Positions 36,728 to 45,236 of a stretch of 64,000 nt of DNA are shown here, one piece after another. The DNA is from Halobellus sp. MBLA0158. GTDB taxonomy: Archaea > Halobacteriota > Halobacteria > Halobacteriales > Haloferacaceae. The DNA is taken from positions 1,240,001 to 1,304,000 of the forward strand of contig NZ_JBGNYA010000001.1 of the NCBI RefSeq assembly GCF_041477585.1, read 5' to 3'. Numbering within the stretch: position 1 is the first letter of the stretch; every line of letters begins with the position of its first letter. Made by a program: the position numbers and the translations under genes. Under the pieces are notes generated by a model. The model was given only the letters and a program-made list of their open reading frames with translations, made no database searches and had not been told where the DNA came from.

Positions 36728-38077
36728 GTGTCCGATACGACCAAACGCGTCTCACGTCGTACAGTACTTCAAGGAACGACTGCCGCAGGGGTTCTTGCGC
36801 TTGCTGGCTGTTCCGGTGGGAGCGACAGCGGGAGCGATAGCGGCGGTAGCACCGAGACGACCGGATCGACCGCCACGACGATGTCCGGTGGGGACTCGGA
36901 GAGCAGCGGTCGCACGATCAAACAGGGGTATCTGCTCCCGTTGACCGGCGATCTCGGCTCGCTCGGGACAGCGATGCGGAACGCCGGCGTGATGGCCGCC
37001 CAACAGGTGAACGATGCGGACATCAGTCTCTCTGTCGACACACAGATCGAGGACACACAAACGACGGTCCCCGACGCGATCGACGGCGCGAACGCGCTCG
37101 TCAATTCCGGCTATCCGATGATGGTCGGATCTGCGACCTCGAACATCGAGATCGGAAACCGCGTGTTCGTCCCGCAGGGGATGCTCGCGTGCTCACCGTC
37201 GAACACGCTCCCGACCCTGAGTACGTTCGAGGACAACGACCTCTTCTTCCGGACGACGCCGGGCGACCAGTATCAGGGGTTCGCGATGGCACAGGCGGCC
37301 GCCGAGCGCCTCGACGGGATCGAGACCGCCGCGACGACGTATATCAACGACGACTACGGGCAACTGCTCTCGCAGTGGTTCACCGACCACTTCGAGCAGA
37401 CGTTCGGGGGGACCGTCCAGAACCAGGTGGTCCACGATCCGGTACAGTCGTCGTACTCGTCCCGCCTCCAGACCGCGCTGGCCGACGATCCCGATCTCTT
37501 CGTCGTGATCACCTATCCGCAGAGCGGGGTTCAGCTCTTCCGCGACTACTACTCGGAGTTCGGGACGGACCGCCCGATTATGCTCACCGACGGGGCGAAG
37601 GACCCGACCCTCCCGCGGAAGGTCGGCAATCCGATGGAGAGCGCCGTCGGGACGATGCCGGCGGCCGCCGGCCCGACCTACGACACGTTCACCTCGATGT
37701 TCGAAGAGCAGTACGGTAACGCCGCCGTCGCGTTCACCGCGCAGACGTACGACGCCTCGGCGGTGACGCTCCTCGCCAACGCGGCCGCCGGCGAAAACAG
37801 CGGTCAGGCCGTCTCCGATCAGATGGCCGCCGTCGCCAATCCCGGCGGGACCGAGGTCAGTATCGAGAACCTCGCCGAAGGGGTACAGATGGCCGCCGAC
37901 GGCGAGGAGGTACAGTACCTCGGTGCCGCGAGCGCCGTCGACTTCGACGAGAACGGCGACTTACAGTCCGGGTCCTACGAGATCTGGGAGTTCACCGAGG
38001 ACAGCGAGACCGGCATCAACCGCCTCGACGTCGTCGACATCAGCCAGAGTCAGGCGTTGAGTCCCGGAAGCTCGTAG
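36728..38077 (+). CDS. ABC transporter substrate-binding lipoprotein, branched-chain amino acid/amide type (LivK-like)
   Basis: 449 residues. A Tat signal (Arg10-Arg11 in SRRTVLQG) and the lipobox ALAGC with Cys28 precede a Ser/Gly/Asp linker and a periplasmic-binding type I fold, with YLLPLTGDLGSLG at its N-end and TGTTPSNL-like ACSPSNTLPTLS in the ligand pocket. It is close to Liv/urea/amide-binding proteins. The start is the GTG at 36728; the earlier in-frame TTG (36716) adds four odd residues. It converges with livF, so it is the likely partner of LivFGMH despite lying on the other strand. Confidence 0.86.
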   Translation: MSDTTKRVSRRTVLQGTTAAGVLALAGCSGGSDSGSDSGGSTETTGSTATTMSGGDSESSGRTIKQGYLLPLTGDLGSLGTAMRNAGVMAAQQVNDADISLSVDTQIEDTQTTVPDAIDGANALVNSGYPMMVGSATSNIEIGNRVFVPQGMLACSPSNTLPTLSTFEDNDLFFRTTPGDQYQGFAMAQAAAERLDGIETAATTYINDDYGQLLSQWFTDHFEQTFGGTVQNQVVHDPVQSSYSSRLQTALADDPDLFVVITYPQSGVQLFRDYYSEFGTDRPIMLTDGAKDPTLPRKVGNPMESAVGTMPAAAGPTYDTFTSMFEEQYGNAAVAFTAQTYDASAVTLLANAAAGENSGQAVSDQMAAVANPGGTEVSIENLAEGVQMAADGEEVQYLGAASAVDFDENGDLQSGSYEIWEFTEDSETGINRLDVVDISQSQALSPGSS

Positions 38078-38091
38078 CGCGGCGGTCGCCG

Positions 38092-38114
38092 TTTTTGCGG
38101 AGGATGCGGTTTTT
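38092..38114 (+). terminator. T-rich terminator after the binding-protein gene
   Basis: Two T5 runs (38092 and 38110) follow 15 bases after the stop in the 69-base convergent gap with livF. Confidence 0.45.
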
Positions 38115-38146
38115 GATTCAGATTGGCAGAGCGAACAGCTCCGGGA

Positions 38147-38851
38147 TCACCCGCCGAGGAAGTCCTGCCGCACCTGTTCGTCGTTCAGCAACGCGTCGCC
38201 GCTGTCCATATATCGGTTTTCGCCGTTGACGAGGACGTACCCGCGGTCGCACCGCCGCAGCGCCTCCTTCGCGTTCTGTTCGACCATCAGCACCGCTGTC
38301 CCCGACTCCGTGATTCGGTCGATCCGATCGAACATCTCGTCGACGAGATCGGGGGCGAGCCCCGCGGAGGGCTCATCGAGGAGGAGGAGATCGGGATCCA
38401 GCACCAACGCCCGGCCCATCGCCAGCATCTGCTGTTCGCCTCCGGAGAGATCGCCGGCGCGCTGTTCCGACCGCTCTCTGAGAATCGGGAATCTGTCGTA
38501 CACCCGATCGAATGCCTCCTGTGGACGCGAGTCCCGGATATACGCTCCCATTTCGAGGTTCTCCTCGACAGATAGAGGGGCGAAGACATTGTCGTTCTGT
38601 GGGACGTACCCCATTCCCTCCCGGATGATCTGTTCGGGATCGTATCCGGAGATTTCGGTGCCGCCGTACTCGATGCGCCCACCCATATAGGTCGTCAGGC
38701 CGAACACCGACTTCATCATCGTCGACTTGCCGGCCCCGTTCGGACCGACAATCGTGACGTACTCCGCCTCGTCGACGTGGAGATCGACGTCTGAGAGGAT
38801 CTGTAACTCCCCGTATCCGGCGTCGAGCGACGCCACTTCGAGGAGACTCAC
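38147..38851 (-). CDS. livF: ABC transporter ATP-binding protein LivF
   Basis: 234 residues, single ABC domain. Walker A GPNGAGKST, signature LSGGEQQMLAMGRAL, Walker B LLLLDEPSAGLAP and switch LMVEQNA are complete. Length and the opening MSLLEVASLDAGYGELQIL fit LivF. It is the last gene of the transporter operon and starts four bases inside livG. Confidence 0.92.
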   Translation of the reverse strand: MSLLEVASLDAGYGELQILSDVDLHVDEAEYVTIVGPNGAGKSTMMKSVFGLTTYMGGRIEYGGTEISGYDPEQIIREGMGYVPQNDNVFAPLSVEENLEMGAYIRDSRPQEAFDRVYDRFPILRERSEQRAGDLSGGEQQMLAMGRALVLDPDLLLLDEPSAGLAPDLVDEMFDRIDRITESGTAVLMVEQNAKEALRRCDRGYVLVNGENRYMDSGDALLNDEQVRQDFLGG

Positions 38852-39678
38852 GCCACGTCACCCCCCAGGTAGGCCTCGACGACCCGCTCTTCGGACTTGA
38901 TCTCCTCGGGGGTGCCGGTGACCAACGTCTCGCCCTGATGCATCACGATCACGCGCTCGCAGTGCTCCATAATGAGGTCCATATCGTGTTCGACGAGAAG
39001 GAACGTGTGTCCCTGTTCCCGGAGCGTCCCGATCCGTTCGAGCAGCCGTTCCTCCAGCGAGGGGTTGACTCCGGCGAACGGCTCGTCGAGCAGGAGGAGT
39101 TCCGGATCGAGCATCAGCGCCCGAGCCAGCTCAAGCAGCTTGCGCTGGCCCCCCGAGAGCGACCCCGCGTTTTCGAGCGCGAGGTGGTCGATGTCGAAGA
39201 ACTCGAGCATCTCCCACGCGCGCTCGAAGATCTCCTCTTCCTGATGGCGGACGTCGTCTCTGGTCCCGGGGAACACGGCACGCCACGCCGCCTCGCCGGC
39301 TTGCCCTTCGGGTGCGACCATCAGGTTCTCCAGGACGGTCATATTCTTGAACTCCCGAGCCAACTGAAACGTCCGGACGAGCCCCCGCTGGGCCGTCTGA
39401 TGGGACGGGAGCCCCGTTATCTCCTCGTCGACGAACGTGACGGTCCCCGAATCCGGGGACAAGACGCCGCTGATGACGTTGAACGTCGTCGACTTTCCGG
39501 CGCCGTTCGGGCCGATCAACCCCGTGATCGTTCCCGACGAAACCTCGAACGAGACTCCGTTCAGCGCGTCGATCCCGCCGAACGACTTCCGCAGCGAATC
39601 GACCGTCAAGAGCGTGTCCGCGTCGGAGTCACGGGTCGCTTCCACTGCAGAGGCTCCGGCGGACCGTTCGGCGGTCAT
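38848..39678 (-). CDS. livG: ABC transporter ATP-binding protein LivG
   Basis: 276 residues. The ABC motifs are GPNGAGKST, LSGGQRKLLELARAL, LLLLDEPFAGVNP and LLVEHDMDLIM. The inserted region between Walker A and signature (AREFKNMTVLENLM, then a long helix) and C-terminal ETLVTGTPEEI are LivG features. Couples ATP hydrolysis with LivF to transport through LivH and LivM. Four-base overlaps with livM and livF. Confidence 0.92.
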   Translation of the reverse strand: MTAERSAGASAVEATRDSDADTLLTVDSLRKSFGGIDALNGVSFEVSSGTITGLIGPNGAGKSTTFNVISGVLSPDSGTVTFVDEEITGLPSHQTAQRGLVRTFQLAREFKNMTVLENLMVAPEGQAGEAAWRAVFPGTRDDVRHQEEEIFERAWEMLEFFDIDHLALENAGSLSGGQRKLLELARALMLDPELLLLDEPFAGVNPSLEERLLERIGTLREQGHTFLLVEHDMDLIMEHCERVIVMHQGETLVTGTPEEIKSEERVVEAYLGGDVA

Positions 39679-41003
39679 TCGGCGTCACCCCCAGGTTCGT
39701 TCGATCCGGCGCGTCGGCTCCGAACCCGCTCTTCGAGATCGATGCTCGAAGCGATCTCCCGTCTCTCGCCGAGGAGCCCCTCCGGACGGGTCTTGAGGAG
39801 CCAGACCAGAAACACCCCGGTGAGGACGACCCGGAGCGCGCTCGTCTGATCCAGCGTGTAGAGGAGGATGGCCTGCGGGTCACCGGCCAACAGAGAGCCG
39901 ACGGCGTTCGGGAACGTCGAGACCGTGCCCGACAGCGAGAGGTACTGTTCTACGAGCCGCCGGAGATAGCCCGGACCCAGGTAGATGAACCCCACGAACA
40001 GGATCGTACCGATGATCGATCCGGTGTTGGAGCCGGGCCCGCCTACGATCACCGCGATCCAGATGAAGAACGTGAGCTGCGGGACGAACAGCCCGGGCGC
40101 GATATACCCCTGACTCCCCTGCCAGACGATTCCCAGGAGTCCGAGCACCGCACAGCCGATGATGAACGCGCGGATCTTGAACGACGCCGTGTCTTTCGCG
40201 AGCGCCGCCGTCGCCTCCTCGTCGTCACGGATCCCCTTGAGGACGCGACCGAAAGGCGACTCCGCCAGCCGGACGATCAGCCAGAACACGATGCCGAGAA
40301 GCGCCGCTACCACGAGAACGAACGCCCAGCCGGGGACGAGCGCGCCGTCGATGCCGAGCCCCGAAACCGCGGTCACGAGCGGCTGCCCCGGGCCGCTGAA
40401 GAACTGGTCTACGGGGTTCGGGTACGTCCGAATTCCGCGGCCGCCGCCGGTTCCGATCGTCACCCCGAAGATCGTGAACTCCTGAAGCGCAGAGGCCTTC
40501 GCGGTGATCCTGATAATCTCCGCGAAGGCGAGCGTGACGATCGCGAAGTAGTCGTCGCGGAGCCGGAGCGACGGGAGCGCAGCGACGTATCCGACCGCCG
40601 TGGCCGCGAGAACGCCACCGACGATGGCGATCGGGAGAGGGAGTCCCAGTCCGGGGAGCGTCCCCGTCGGGTTCTGTCCCTGGATCGGACGGGTGAGAAT
40701 CGTCGTGGTGTAGGCCCCCACCGCCATAAACCCGACAACGCCGATGTTGAACAGGCCGCTGTAGCCCCAGTGGAGGTTCACGACGAGCGCTCCGATGCTG
40801 TAGAGGACGATCAGAAACGTGAGTCGGCGGAGGGAGTTGAGTTGTCCGGAGAGATCGTATCCGAGAAGGACGCCCGCAACGAGGTAGAGCCCGTAGACCA
40901 GACCGAGGGTCGCGGCGATCTTCACGGCGTCGTTCTCCCAGTAGTCGCTCGCCAGCGCTGAGAGCGACTCGCCGAGGGAATCTGTCACGGTCGGGTCGCT
41001 CAC
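39675..41003 (-). CDS. livM: ABC transporter permease LivM
   Basis: 442 residues with about ten membrane segments. FNIGVVGFMAVGAY, ALPSLRLRDDYFAIVTLAFAEIIR and GGPGSNTGSIIGTILF are typical of LivM. The C-terminal ~60 residues (TRPEGLLGERREIASS) are cytoplasmic and charged. Membrane partner of LivH. Four-base overlaps at both ends. Confidence 0.9.
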   Translation of the reverse strand: MSDPTVTDSLGESLSALASDYWENDAVKIAATLGLVYGLYLVAGVLLGYDLSGQLNSLRRLTFLIVLYSIGALVVNLHWGYSGLFNIGVVGFMAVGAYTTTILTRPIQGQNPTGTLPGLGLPLPIAIVGGVLAATAVGYVAALPSLRLRDDYFAIVTLAFAEIIRITAKASALQEFTIFGVTIGTGGGRGIRTYPNPVDQFFSGPGQPLVTAVSGLGIDGALVPGWAFVLVVAALLGIVFWLIVRLAESPFGRVLKGIRDDEEATAALAKDTASFKIRAFIIGCAVLGLLGIVWQGSQGYIAPGLFVPQLTFFIWIAVIVGGPGSNTGSIIGTILFVGFIYLGPGYLRRLVEQYLSLSGTVSTFPNAVGSLLAGDPQAILLYTLDQTSALRVVLTGVFLVWLLKTRPEGLLGERREIASSIDLEERVRSRRAGSNEPGGDAE

Positions 41004-42106
41004 GTCGCCTCACCTCCGAACAGTCCCTGCGGGCGCGTCAGGAGGATGAGGATCATAATCGCAAACCCCATCGCTTGGGTGAAGCTCGCCGGGATCCAGA
41101 CGAGCGAGAGACGCGTGATCAGGCCGATCAGGACCCCGCCGGCGATCGCGCCGTACACCGATCCGATCCCGCCCATAATCACCCCGGCGAACACGAGCAA
41201 CAGCAAGGTCCATCCGATCTGGTAGGTGATCGTTCCCTGCAAGAGTGCGATCATGAAGCCCGCCAGTCCGGCCAGTGCGCCCCCGACGATCCAGGTCGAC
41301 CGGATGACCCGTTCGGACGGGATGCCGGAGACACGTGCGAGGTCGCGATTCGCGCCCATCGCCCGCATCGCCTTCCCGAACTTCGTCCGCGTCAGCATCA
41401 GGTGGACGCCGAACATCGTTACGATCGAGACCCCGATCAACAGCAGTGACGGGGCGCTGATGCTGACGGTGCCGCCGGGGAGCGCCAGATCGTACGTCCA
41501 GGCACTCACGGTCAGCCCGAACGACTGCTGTGTAAACGTGTAGACGGTCAGGTATCTGAGGGTGAACGCGACGCCGACGGAAGCGATGAGCAACGTGATC
41601 GCACCCGTGCCGCGCATCGACTTGTAGACGACGCGGTCGAGCACCACCGCGACCGCCGCCCCGGCGACCGCCGCGGCCAACAGCCCGCCGACGATGGCGA
41701 GCGGCGTGTTCGTCACGCTGATCCCCACGTCACCCGGATAGACGGTCCCGCCGACCCCGAGGAAGAAGAGCGATCCCGGATCCAACTGGCCGAGTCCGGC
41801 GATCAGATACGCCGACCCCCACCCCACGAACGCCGAGACAGTTATGTAGTCGCCGTGCGCGAAGTTCGCGAACTCCAGGAGGTCATACGTGAGAGAGAGT
41901 CCGACCCCGGCAAGTCCGACGATCACGCCGAACGTGAGCCCGTTCCAGAGGTAGCCCGCCAGCAGCGAGACGGTCAGGTCACCGACGAACAGCCGCCGGA
42001 GCAAATCGAGACCCACGACCCCGACGATCGCAGCAATCATCAGTGTACGTCTGTTTCGATTCTCGAACGATCGTTGTTGAAGTAGTTCAACGACTGTCGA
42101 TAACAC
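41000..42106 (-). CDS. livH: ABC transporter permease LivH
   Basis: 368 residues with about eight membrane segments. LTYDLLEFANFAHGDYITV, RTKFGKAMRAMGANRDLARVSGI and GGIGSVYGAIAGG match LivH. The GTG at 42106 sits 29 bases below the TATA box ATATATAA, arguing for a leaderless start there. An ATG at 42040 would drop 22 residues and leave the palindrome 42076-42091 upstream. First gene of livHMGF. Confidence 0.87.
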   Translation of the reverse strand: MLSTVVELLQQRSFENRNRRTLMIAAIVGVVGLDLLRRLFVGDLTVSLLAGYLWNGLTFGVIVGLAGVGLSLTYDLLEFANFAHGDYITVSAFVGWGSAYLIAGLGQLDPGSLFFLGVGGTVYPGDVGISVTNTPLAIVGGLLAAAVAGAAVAVVLDRVVYKSMRGTGAITLLIASVGVAFTLRYLTVYTFTQQSFGLTVSAWTYDLALPGGTVSISAPSLLLIGVSIVTMFGVHLMLTRTKFGKAMRAMGANRDLARVSGIPSERVIRSTWIVGGALAGLAGFMIALLQGTITYQIGWTLLLLVFAGVIMGGIGSVYGAIAGGVLIGLITRLSLVWIPASFTQAMGFAIMILILLTRPQGLFGGEAT

Positions 42107-42130
42107 GTAGTATCCGTTATCGAATTGGCG

Positions 42131-42140
42131 TTATATATGT
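42131..42140 (-). promoter_or_regulatory. TATA box of the livHMGF operon
   Basis: ACATATATAA on the minus strand, centred 29 bases before the GTG at 42106. Confidence 0.6.
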
Positions 42141-42200
42141 AACTATGTGTATTTTATAATCAATATCGAATCAGCCCGATCGGTCCCTCGCTGCCCCTCG

Positions 42201-43112
42201 TCAGAACGGCACCGAGAGGTACTCCGCCGGACAGGCGTTCCTGACGGTCACCAGGGGGTCGACGACCTGGCTGATCTCCAGTCCGCCGACGAGGCTCGAG
42301 AACGTGTACGCCTCCGTCGGCGTCATCCCGTGCTCTGCGGCGAGGAGATCGATGAGATCCTCGTTCGCGAGGGCGACGGCATCTTCCAGTGTTTCGGCGC
42401 TGGCGATCGTTTTCCACGCGTCCGGGGTTCGGATGAGCGGCCGTTCGATGGAGGTCTCGGGGTCATCGATCACCGACACCGTGACGTCGATGTCGGTGCC
42501 GATCTCCGAGCCGGTCCCGCACATCTCCCCGTCGGCCATCGCCGCCTTCGAATCGCCCATCGCCAGCAGACCGCCCTCCTGGAACACCGGGAAGTATGCG
42601 GTCGTTCCGCCCGTCATATCGGTCGTGTCGAGATTGCCACCGTGGTCGTGGGGCGTGAGCGTCGAAATCGTCTCGGACTCCGTGGCGACGCCGATCGTTC
42701 CGATCACGGGCTCGATGGGCACGTCGATCCCGTCGTACTCTATCGTCTCTGTCGACTCGTCTACCGGCGTGATGCGAGTGAACGGGTGCTGAATCTCGTC
42801 GTTGTCCTGGAGAAGTCCGAATCCCGGGGCCGTGACGACCCGACCCTGCGCCTCGTTCACGCGGACGTCCTCTATCTCCACCTTCAGAACGTCGCCGGGC
42901 TCTGCCCCCTCGACGGCGACGGGTCCGGTCGCGGCGTTGACCTCTTCCGGAATCGAATCGAGGAGGTCGTCGTCGGACTGTATCTCCTTGTTCAGACTGT
43001 CTATAGTTTCGAATGTGAGCGATTCTCCGTCTTCTGCTGTGTATATTGGATCAATATCCGGTGAAAATTCGTAAATATGGCCGTCTTTATACGATATTGT
43101 TGTCCGAACCAT
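42201..43112 (-). CDS. Acetamidase/formamidase family protein (FmdA/AmdA)
   Basis: 303 residues. The family stretches are TGPVAVEGAEPGDVLKVEIEDV, GTIGVATE, PHDHGGNLDTTDMTGGTTAYFPVFQEGGLLAMGDSKAAMADGE split by short loops, and ACPAEYLSV at the end. Members cut formamide, acetamide or short amides into ammonia and an acid. It lies directly before livHMGF on the same strand (94-base gap, own TATA for livH), so the transporter may import the amide. No signal peptide, so cytoplasmic. Confidence 0.86.
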   Translation of the reverse strand: MVRTTISYKDGHIYEFSPDIDPIYTAEDGESLTFETIDSLNKEIQSDDDLLDSIPEEVNAATGPVAVEGAEPGDVLKVEIEDVRVNEAQGRVVTAPGFGLLQDNDEIQHPFTRITPVDESTETIEYDGIDVPIEPVIGTIGVATESETISTLTPHDHGGNLDTTDMTGGTTAYFPVFQEGGLLAMGDSKAAMADGEMCGTGSEIGTDIDVTVSVIDDPETSIERPLIRTPDAWKTIASAETLEDAVALANEDLIDLLAAEHGMTPTEAYTFSSLVGGLEISQVVDPLVTVRNACPAEYLSVPF

Positions 43113-43114
43113 CA

Positions 43115-43129
43115 GTTAGGGAGTTAGGG
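43115..43129. repeat. Direct repeat GTTAGGG at the amidase start
   Basis: Two GTTAGGG copies eight bases apart sit immediately before the amidase ATG, downstream of the TATA-like ATTTTTGTAA (43135-43144). Confidence 0.4.
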
Positions 43130-43220
43130 TCCAATTACAAAAATCCCTGGGTGGGGGCGAGCGAGCAGGTGAGCGGTTTCGGCCCGTCGCCGTGCCTGTT
43201 CGATCGGTTCTGGTGCTCTC

Positions 43221-43379
43221 TCAGCTCTCGTCCGGTTCGTACTCTGAGACGACGATCTTCCCGTCTTCGACGTGCCACTCGACGCGGTCGCCGGCGCCGA
43301 CGCCGAGGAAGTTCCGGACGGGCTTCGGGACTGTCGTCAGATTCTTCGCGGAGATCTTCGTGTCGGTGAGACTGCCCAT
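43221..43379 (-). CDS. AbrB/SpoVT-type DNA-binding protein (antitoxin-like)
   Basis: 52 residues. MGSLTDTKISAKNLTTVPKP is followed by VRNFLGVGAGDRVEWHV and EDGKIVVSEYEPDES: this is a swapped-hairpin AbrB domain, with the LGVGAGD turn between strands typical of the family. Such proteins are dimeric DNA binders, often antitoxins that repress their own promoter. The 18-bp palindrome upstream fits that. No toxin gene is recognisable next to it: the following gene on the strand is the amidase and the preceding one a 106-residue protein. Confidence 0.8.
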   Translation of the reverse strand: MGSLTDTKISAKNLTTVPKPVRNFLGVGAGDRVEWHVEDGKIVVSEYEPDES

Positions 43380-43403
43380 GTCCGGGATAGACGAGTAGTA
43401 TTT

Positions 43404-43421
43404 ACATAGCTTACGCTATGT
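43404..43421. promoter_or_regulatory. Perfect 18-bp palindrome ACATAGC-TTAC-GCTATGT, AbrB-gene operator candidate
   Basis: A 7-4-7 perfect dyad 25-42 bases before the AbrB-type ATG. It overlaps the minus-strand TATA-like TGTAAATAC, so binding would block transcription. Confidence 0.6.
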
Positions 43422-43450
43422 GCAGAAGTAGCGCGCCGCCGACGATGGCC

Positions 43451-43771
43451 TCACACCGACGACTTCCAGCGGTGGGCGCCGCCGTCGGAGGCGTTCTCGA
43501 AGTCCAGGTCGAACCGGTCGGAGTGCAGGAGGACCGGTCCGGGGAGGTACGTGTCGTCGTCGACGGCCCGCAGGACGCCCCGTTCGTCCATCGTCGAGAG
43601 GACGTCCCGGACGGTCCGCTCGCGGCCGGGAATGAGATTCGCCTCCCGGATGACGGCCTCGGTGTCCACGCGGCCTTCGAGCATCGCCAGCCTGATGGCC
43701 GCCACCCAGGTCGGCTCCCGCTTCAGTTCCCGGCACATCGCTTCGCTGTGCCGTACCGCTGGGACTCTCAT
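43451..43771 (-). CDS. Small haloarchaeal winged-helix-like protein
   Basis: 106 residues. The pattern WVAAIRLAMLEGRVDTEAVIREANLIPGRERTVRDVLSTMDERGVLR fits a winged helix with a recognition helix at RTVRDVLSTMDERG; the C-terminal part carries VDDDTYLPGPVLLHSD. A transcription regulator is likely. Encoded 71 bases before the AbrB-type gene on the same strand, so the two may form a pair, but the 18-bp palindrome lies between them. Confidence 0.7.
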   Translation of the reverse strand: MRVPAVRHSEAMCRELKREPTWVAAIRLAMLEGRVDTEAVIREANLIPGRERTVRDVLSTMDERGVLRAVDDDTYLPGPVLLHSDRFDLDFENASDGGAHRWKSSV

Positions 43772-43846
43772 AACCCTTCCGGGGCGTCGAAGCCGACAGT
43801 CCGTGCTGGTGCGCCGTGGTCGCTTCCCCTTCGCGCGGCGCTCTGC

Positions 43847-43866
43847 GCGCCCGCTGCGGCGGGCGC
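43847..43866. other. GC-rich hairpin
   Basis: GCGCCCGC-TGCG-GCGGGCGC is a perfect 8-base stem with a four-base loop, in the gene-free stretch 43772-43991 between the winged-helix gene and the kinase gene. No T-run follows, so a terminator is doubtful. Confidence 0.5.
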
Positions 43867-43991
43867 TCCCGCCGAAGGCCGCTCTGGGAGGACGCCGTAC
43901 CTCTCATCTCTCCCACACGTATGTCCGATCTGATATTCACCGCTGATACTCGGGCCGCAAGGAATACATTTCACCCACCCCGGGACAGCGT

Positions 43992-45200
43992 ATGGACGGG
44001 CTCTCGGACGGCACCGTTGGGAATTTCTCCGCGTTCGACGGCGGCACGAGCCGCAGCGACGCGGCCGCCCACGCGCAACTGTACGATATCGTTCTCGATA
44101 TCTCGACGAGTCTGATGAGTGCCGAACCCGACGAGTTCGAGACGAAGATCCGGTGGAGCCTCGAGAGCGTCGGCGCGCAGGTCGGCGCCGACCGCGGTCA
44201 GGTCTTCCAGGTGCGGGGCGACGACTTCGAGTCGCTGGCGCAGTGGACCGACGACGAGGTCGACCCCACCGGGCTCCGACGGATCGAGTTCGGGGAGTTC
44301 GACTGGCTCGGCGAGCGGATGCGGCAGTTCGACAACGTCGCCGTCTCGCGCCTCGGCGACCTGCCGTCGGACGCCCCCATCCGGGACCGCCTCCGCGACG
44401 CCGACGTCGGTGCGGTCGTCTTCCTGCCGGTCGTCGACGACTGGTCCCTCGAGGGGTTCGTCCGCTTCGACGTCGAGCACGGCGACCGCCGGTGGTCGGA
44501 CACGGAGATCGATCTGCTGCGGACCGTCGCGGACATGATCGGCCACTCGCTGGCCCGCGTGCGGCGGGAGACGCAGCTCCGCGACCAGAACGAGCGGCTG
44601 GAGACGTTCGCGAGCGTGCTCTCGCACGACCTCCGCAATCCGCTCAACGTGATGACGGGCTCGCTCGCGATCGAACAGTCCGAGGGCGGCTCCGAACACG
44701 TCGACCGGGCGCTCCGCGCGGCGAACCGGATGGAGACGCTCGTCGATCAGGTGCTGAACCTCGCGCGGCAGGGCCGCGACGTCGACGATCCCCAGCGGCT
44801 GTGGCTCGACGCCGTCGTCAGGCGGGCGTGGGAGACCGTCGAGACGTCGGCGGCCGACCTCCGGTTCGACGGCGAACTCGGGACCGTCTCCGGGGACCCC
44901 GAACGGCTGCGCGCGGCGTTCGAGAACCTCTTCCGCAACGCGATCGAGCACGCCGGCGACGACGTGACGGTCCGGATCGGCCGACTCGACGACGGCTTCT
45001 ACCTCGCCGACGACGGGCCGGGGATCCCCGAAGACGAGCGCGGGTCGGTGTTCGACCGCGGCTTCACCACCGAGGGCGGGACCGGCCTCGGCCTCGCGAT
45101 CGTCCGGAGCGTCGTCGAGGCCCACGGGTGGTCGATCGAGGCCGTAGAGGGCAACGACGGCGCCCGCTTCGAGATCAGCGACGTCGCGTTCGTCGGCTGA
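43992..45200 (+). CDS. Sensor histidine kinase with GAF domain
   Basis: 402 residues, soluble. A GAF domain occupies residues ~30-185; the dimerisation/phosphoacceptor helix has SVLSHDLRNPLNVM, with the His about residue 216, and the ATPase domain has the N-box ENLFRNAIEHA, the G1 box ADDGPGIPE and TTEGGTGLGLAIV. Autophosphorylation on His is expected. No response regulator gene is next to it. Haloarchaeal kinases of this type sense light, redox or small ligands; here unknown. Confidence 0.88.
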   Translation: MDGLSDGTVGNFSAFDGGTSRSDAAAHAQLYDIVLDISTSLMSAEPDEFETKIRWSLESVGAQVGADRGQVFQVRGDDFESLAQWTDDEVDPTGLRRIEFGEFDWLGERMRQFDNVAVSRLGDLPSDAPIRDRLRDADVGAVVFLPVVDDWSLEGFVRFDVEHGDRRWSDTEIDLLRTVADMIGHSLARVRRETQLRDQNERLETFASVLSHDLRNPLNVMTGSLAIEQSEGGSEHVDRALRAANRMETLVDQVLNLARQGRDVDDPQRLWLDAVVRRAWETVETSAADLRFDGELGTVSGDPERLRAAFENLFRNAIEHAGDDVTVRIGRLDDGFYLADDGPGIPEDERGSVFDRGFTTEGGTGLGLAIVRSVVEAHGWSIEAVEGNDGARFEISDVAFVG

Positions 45201-45236
45201 ACACCGATCCGGCCGTCGCCGGCGCGGTCGTTTCGA

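Noticed and set aside
42076-42091. Reading the livH dyad as a fifth IclR site
   Set aside because: Half-sites are inverted relative to the IclR motif (GTTGAA outside) and the spacer is four, not three.
43416-43974. Arg-rich frames around the winged-helix gene
   Set aside because: Low-complexity shadows; the supported protein is the 106-residue frame at 43451-43771.
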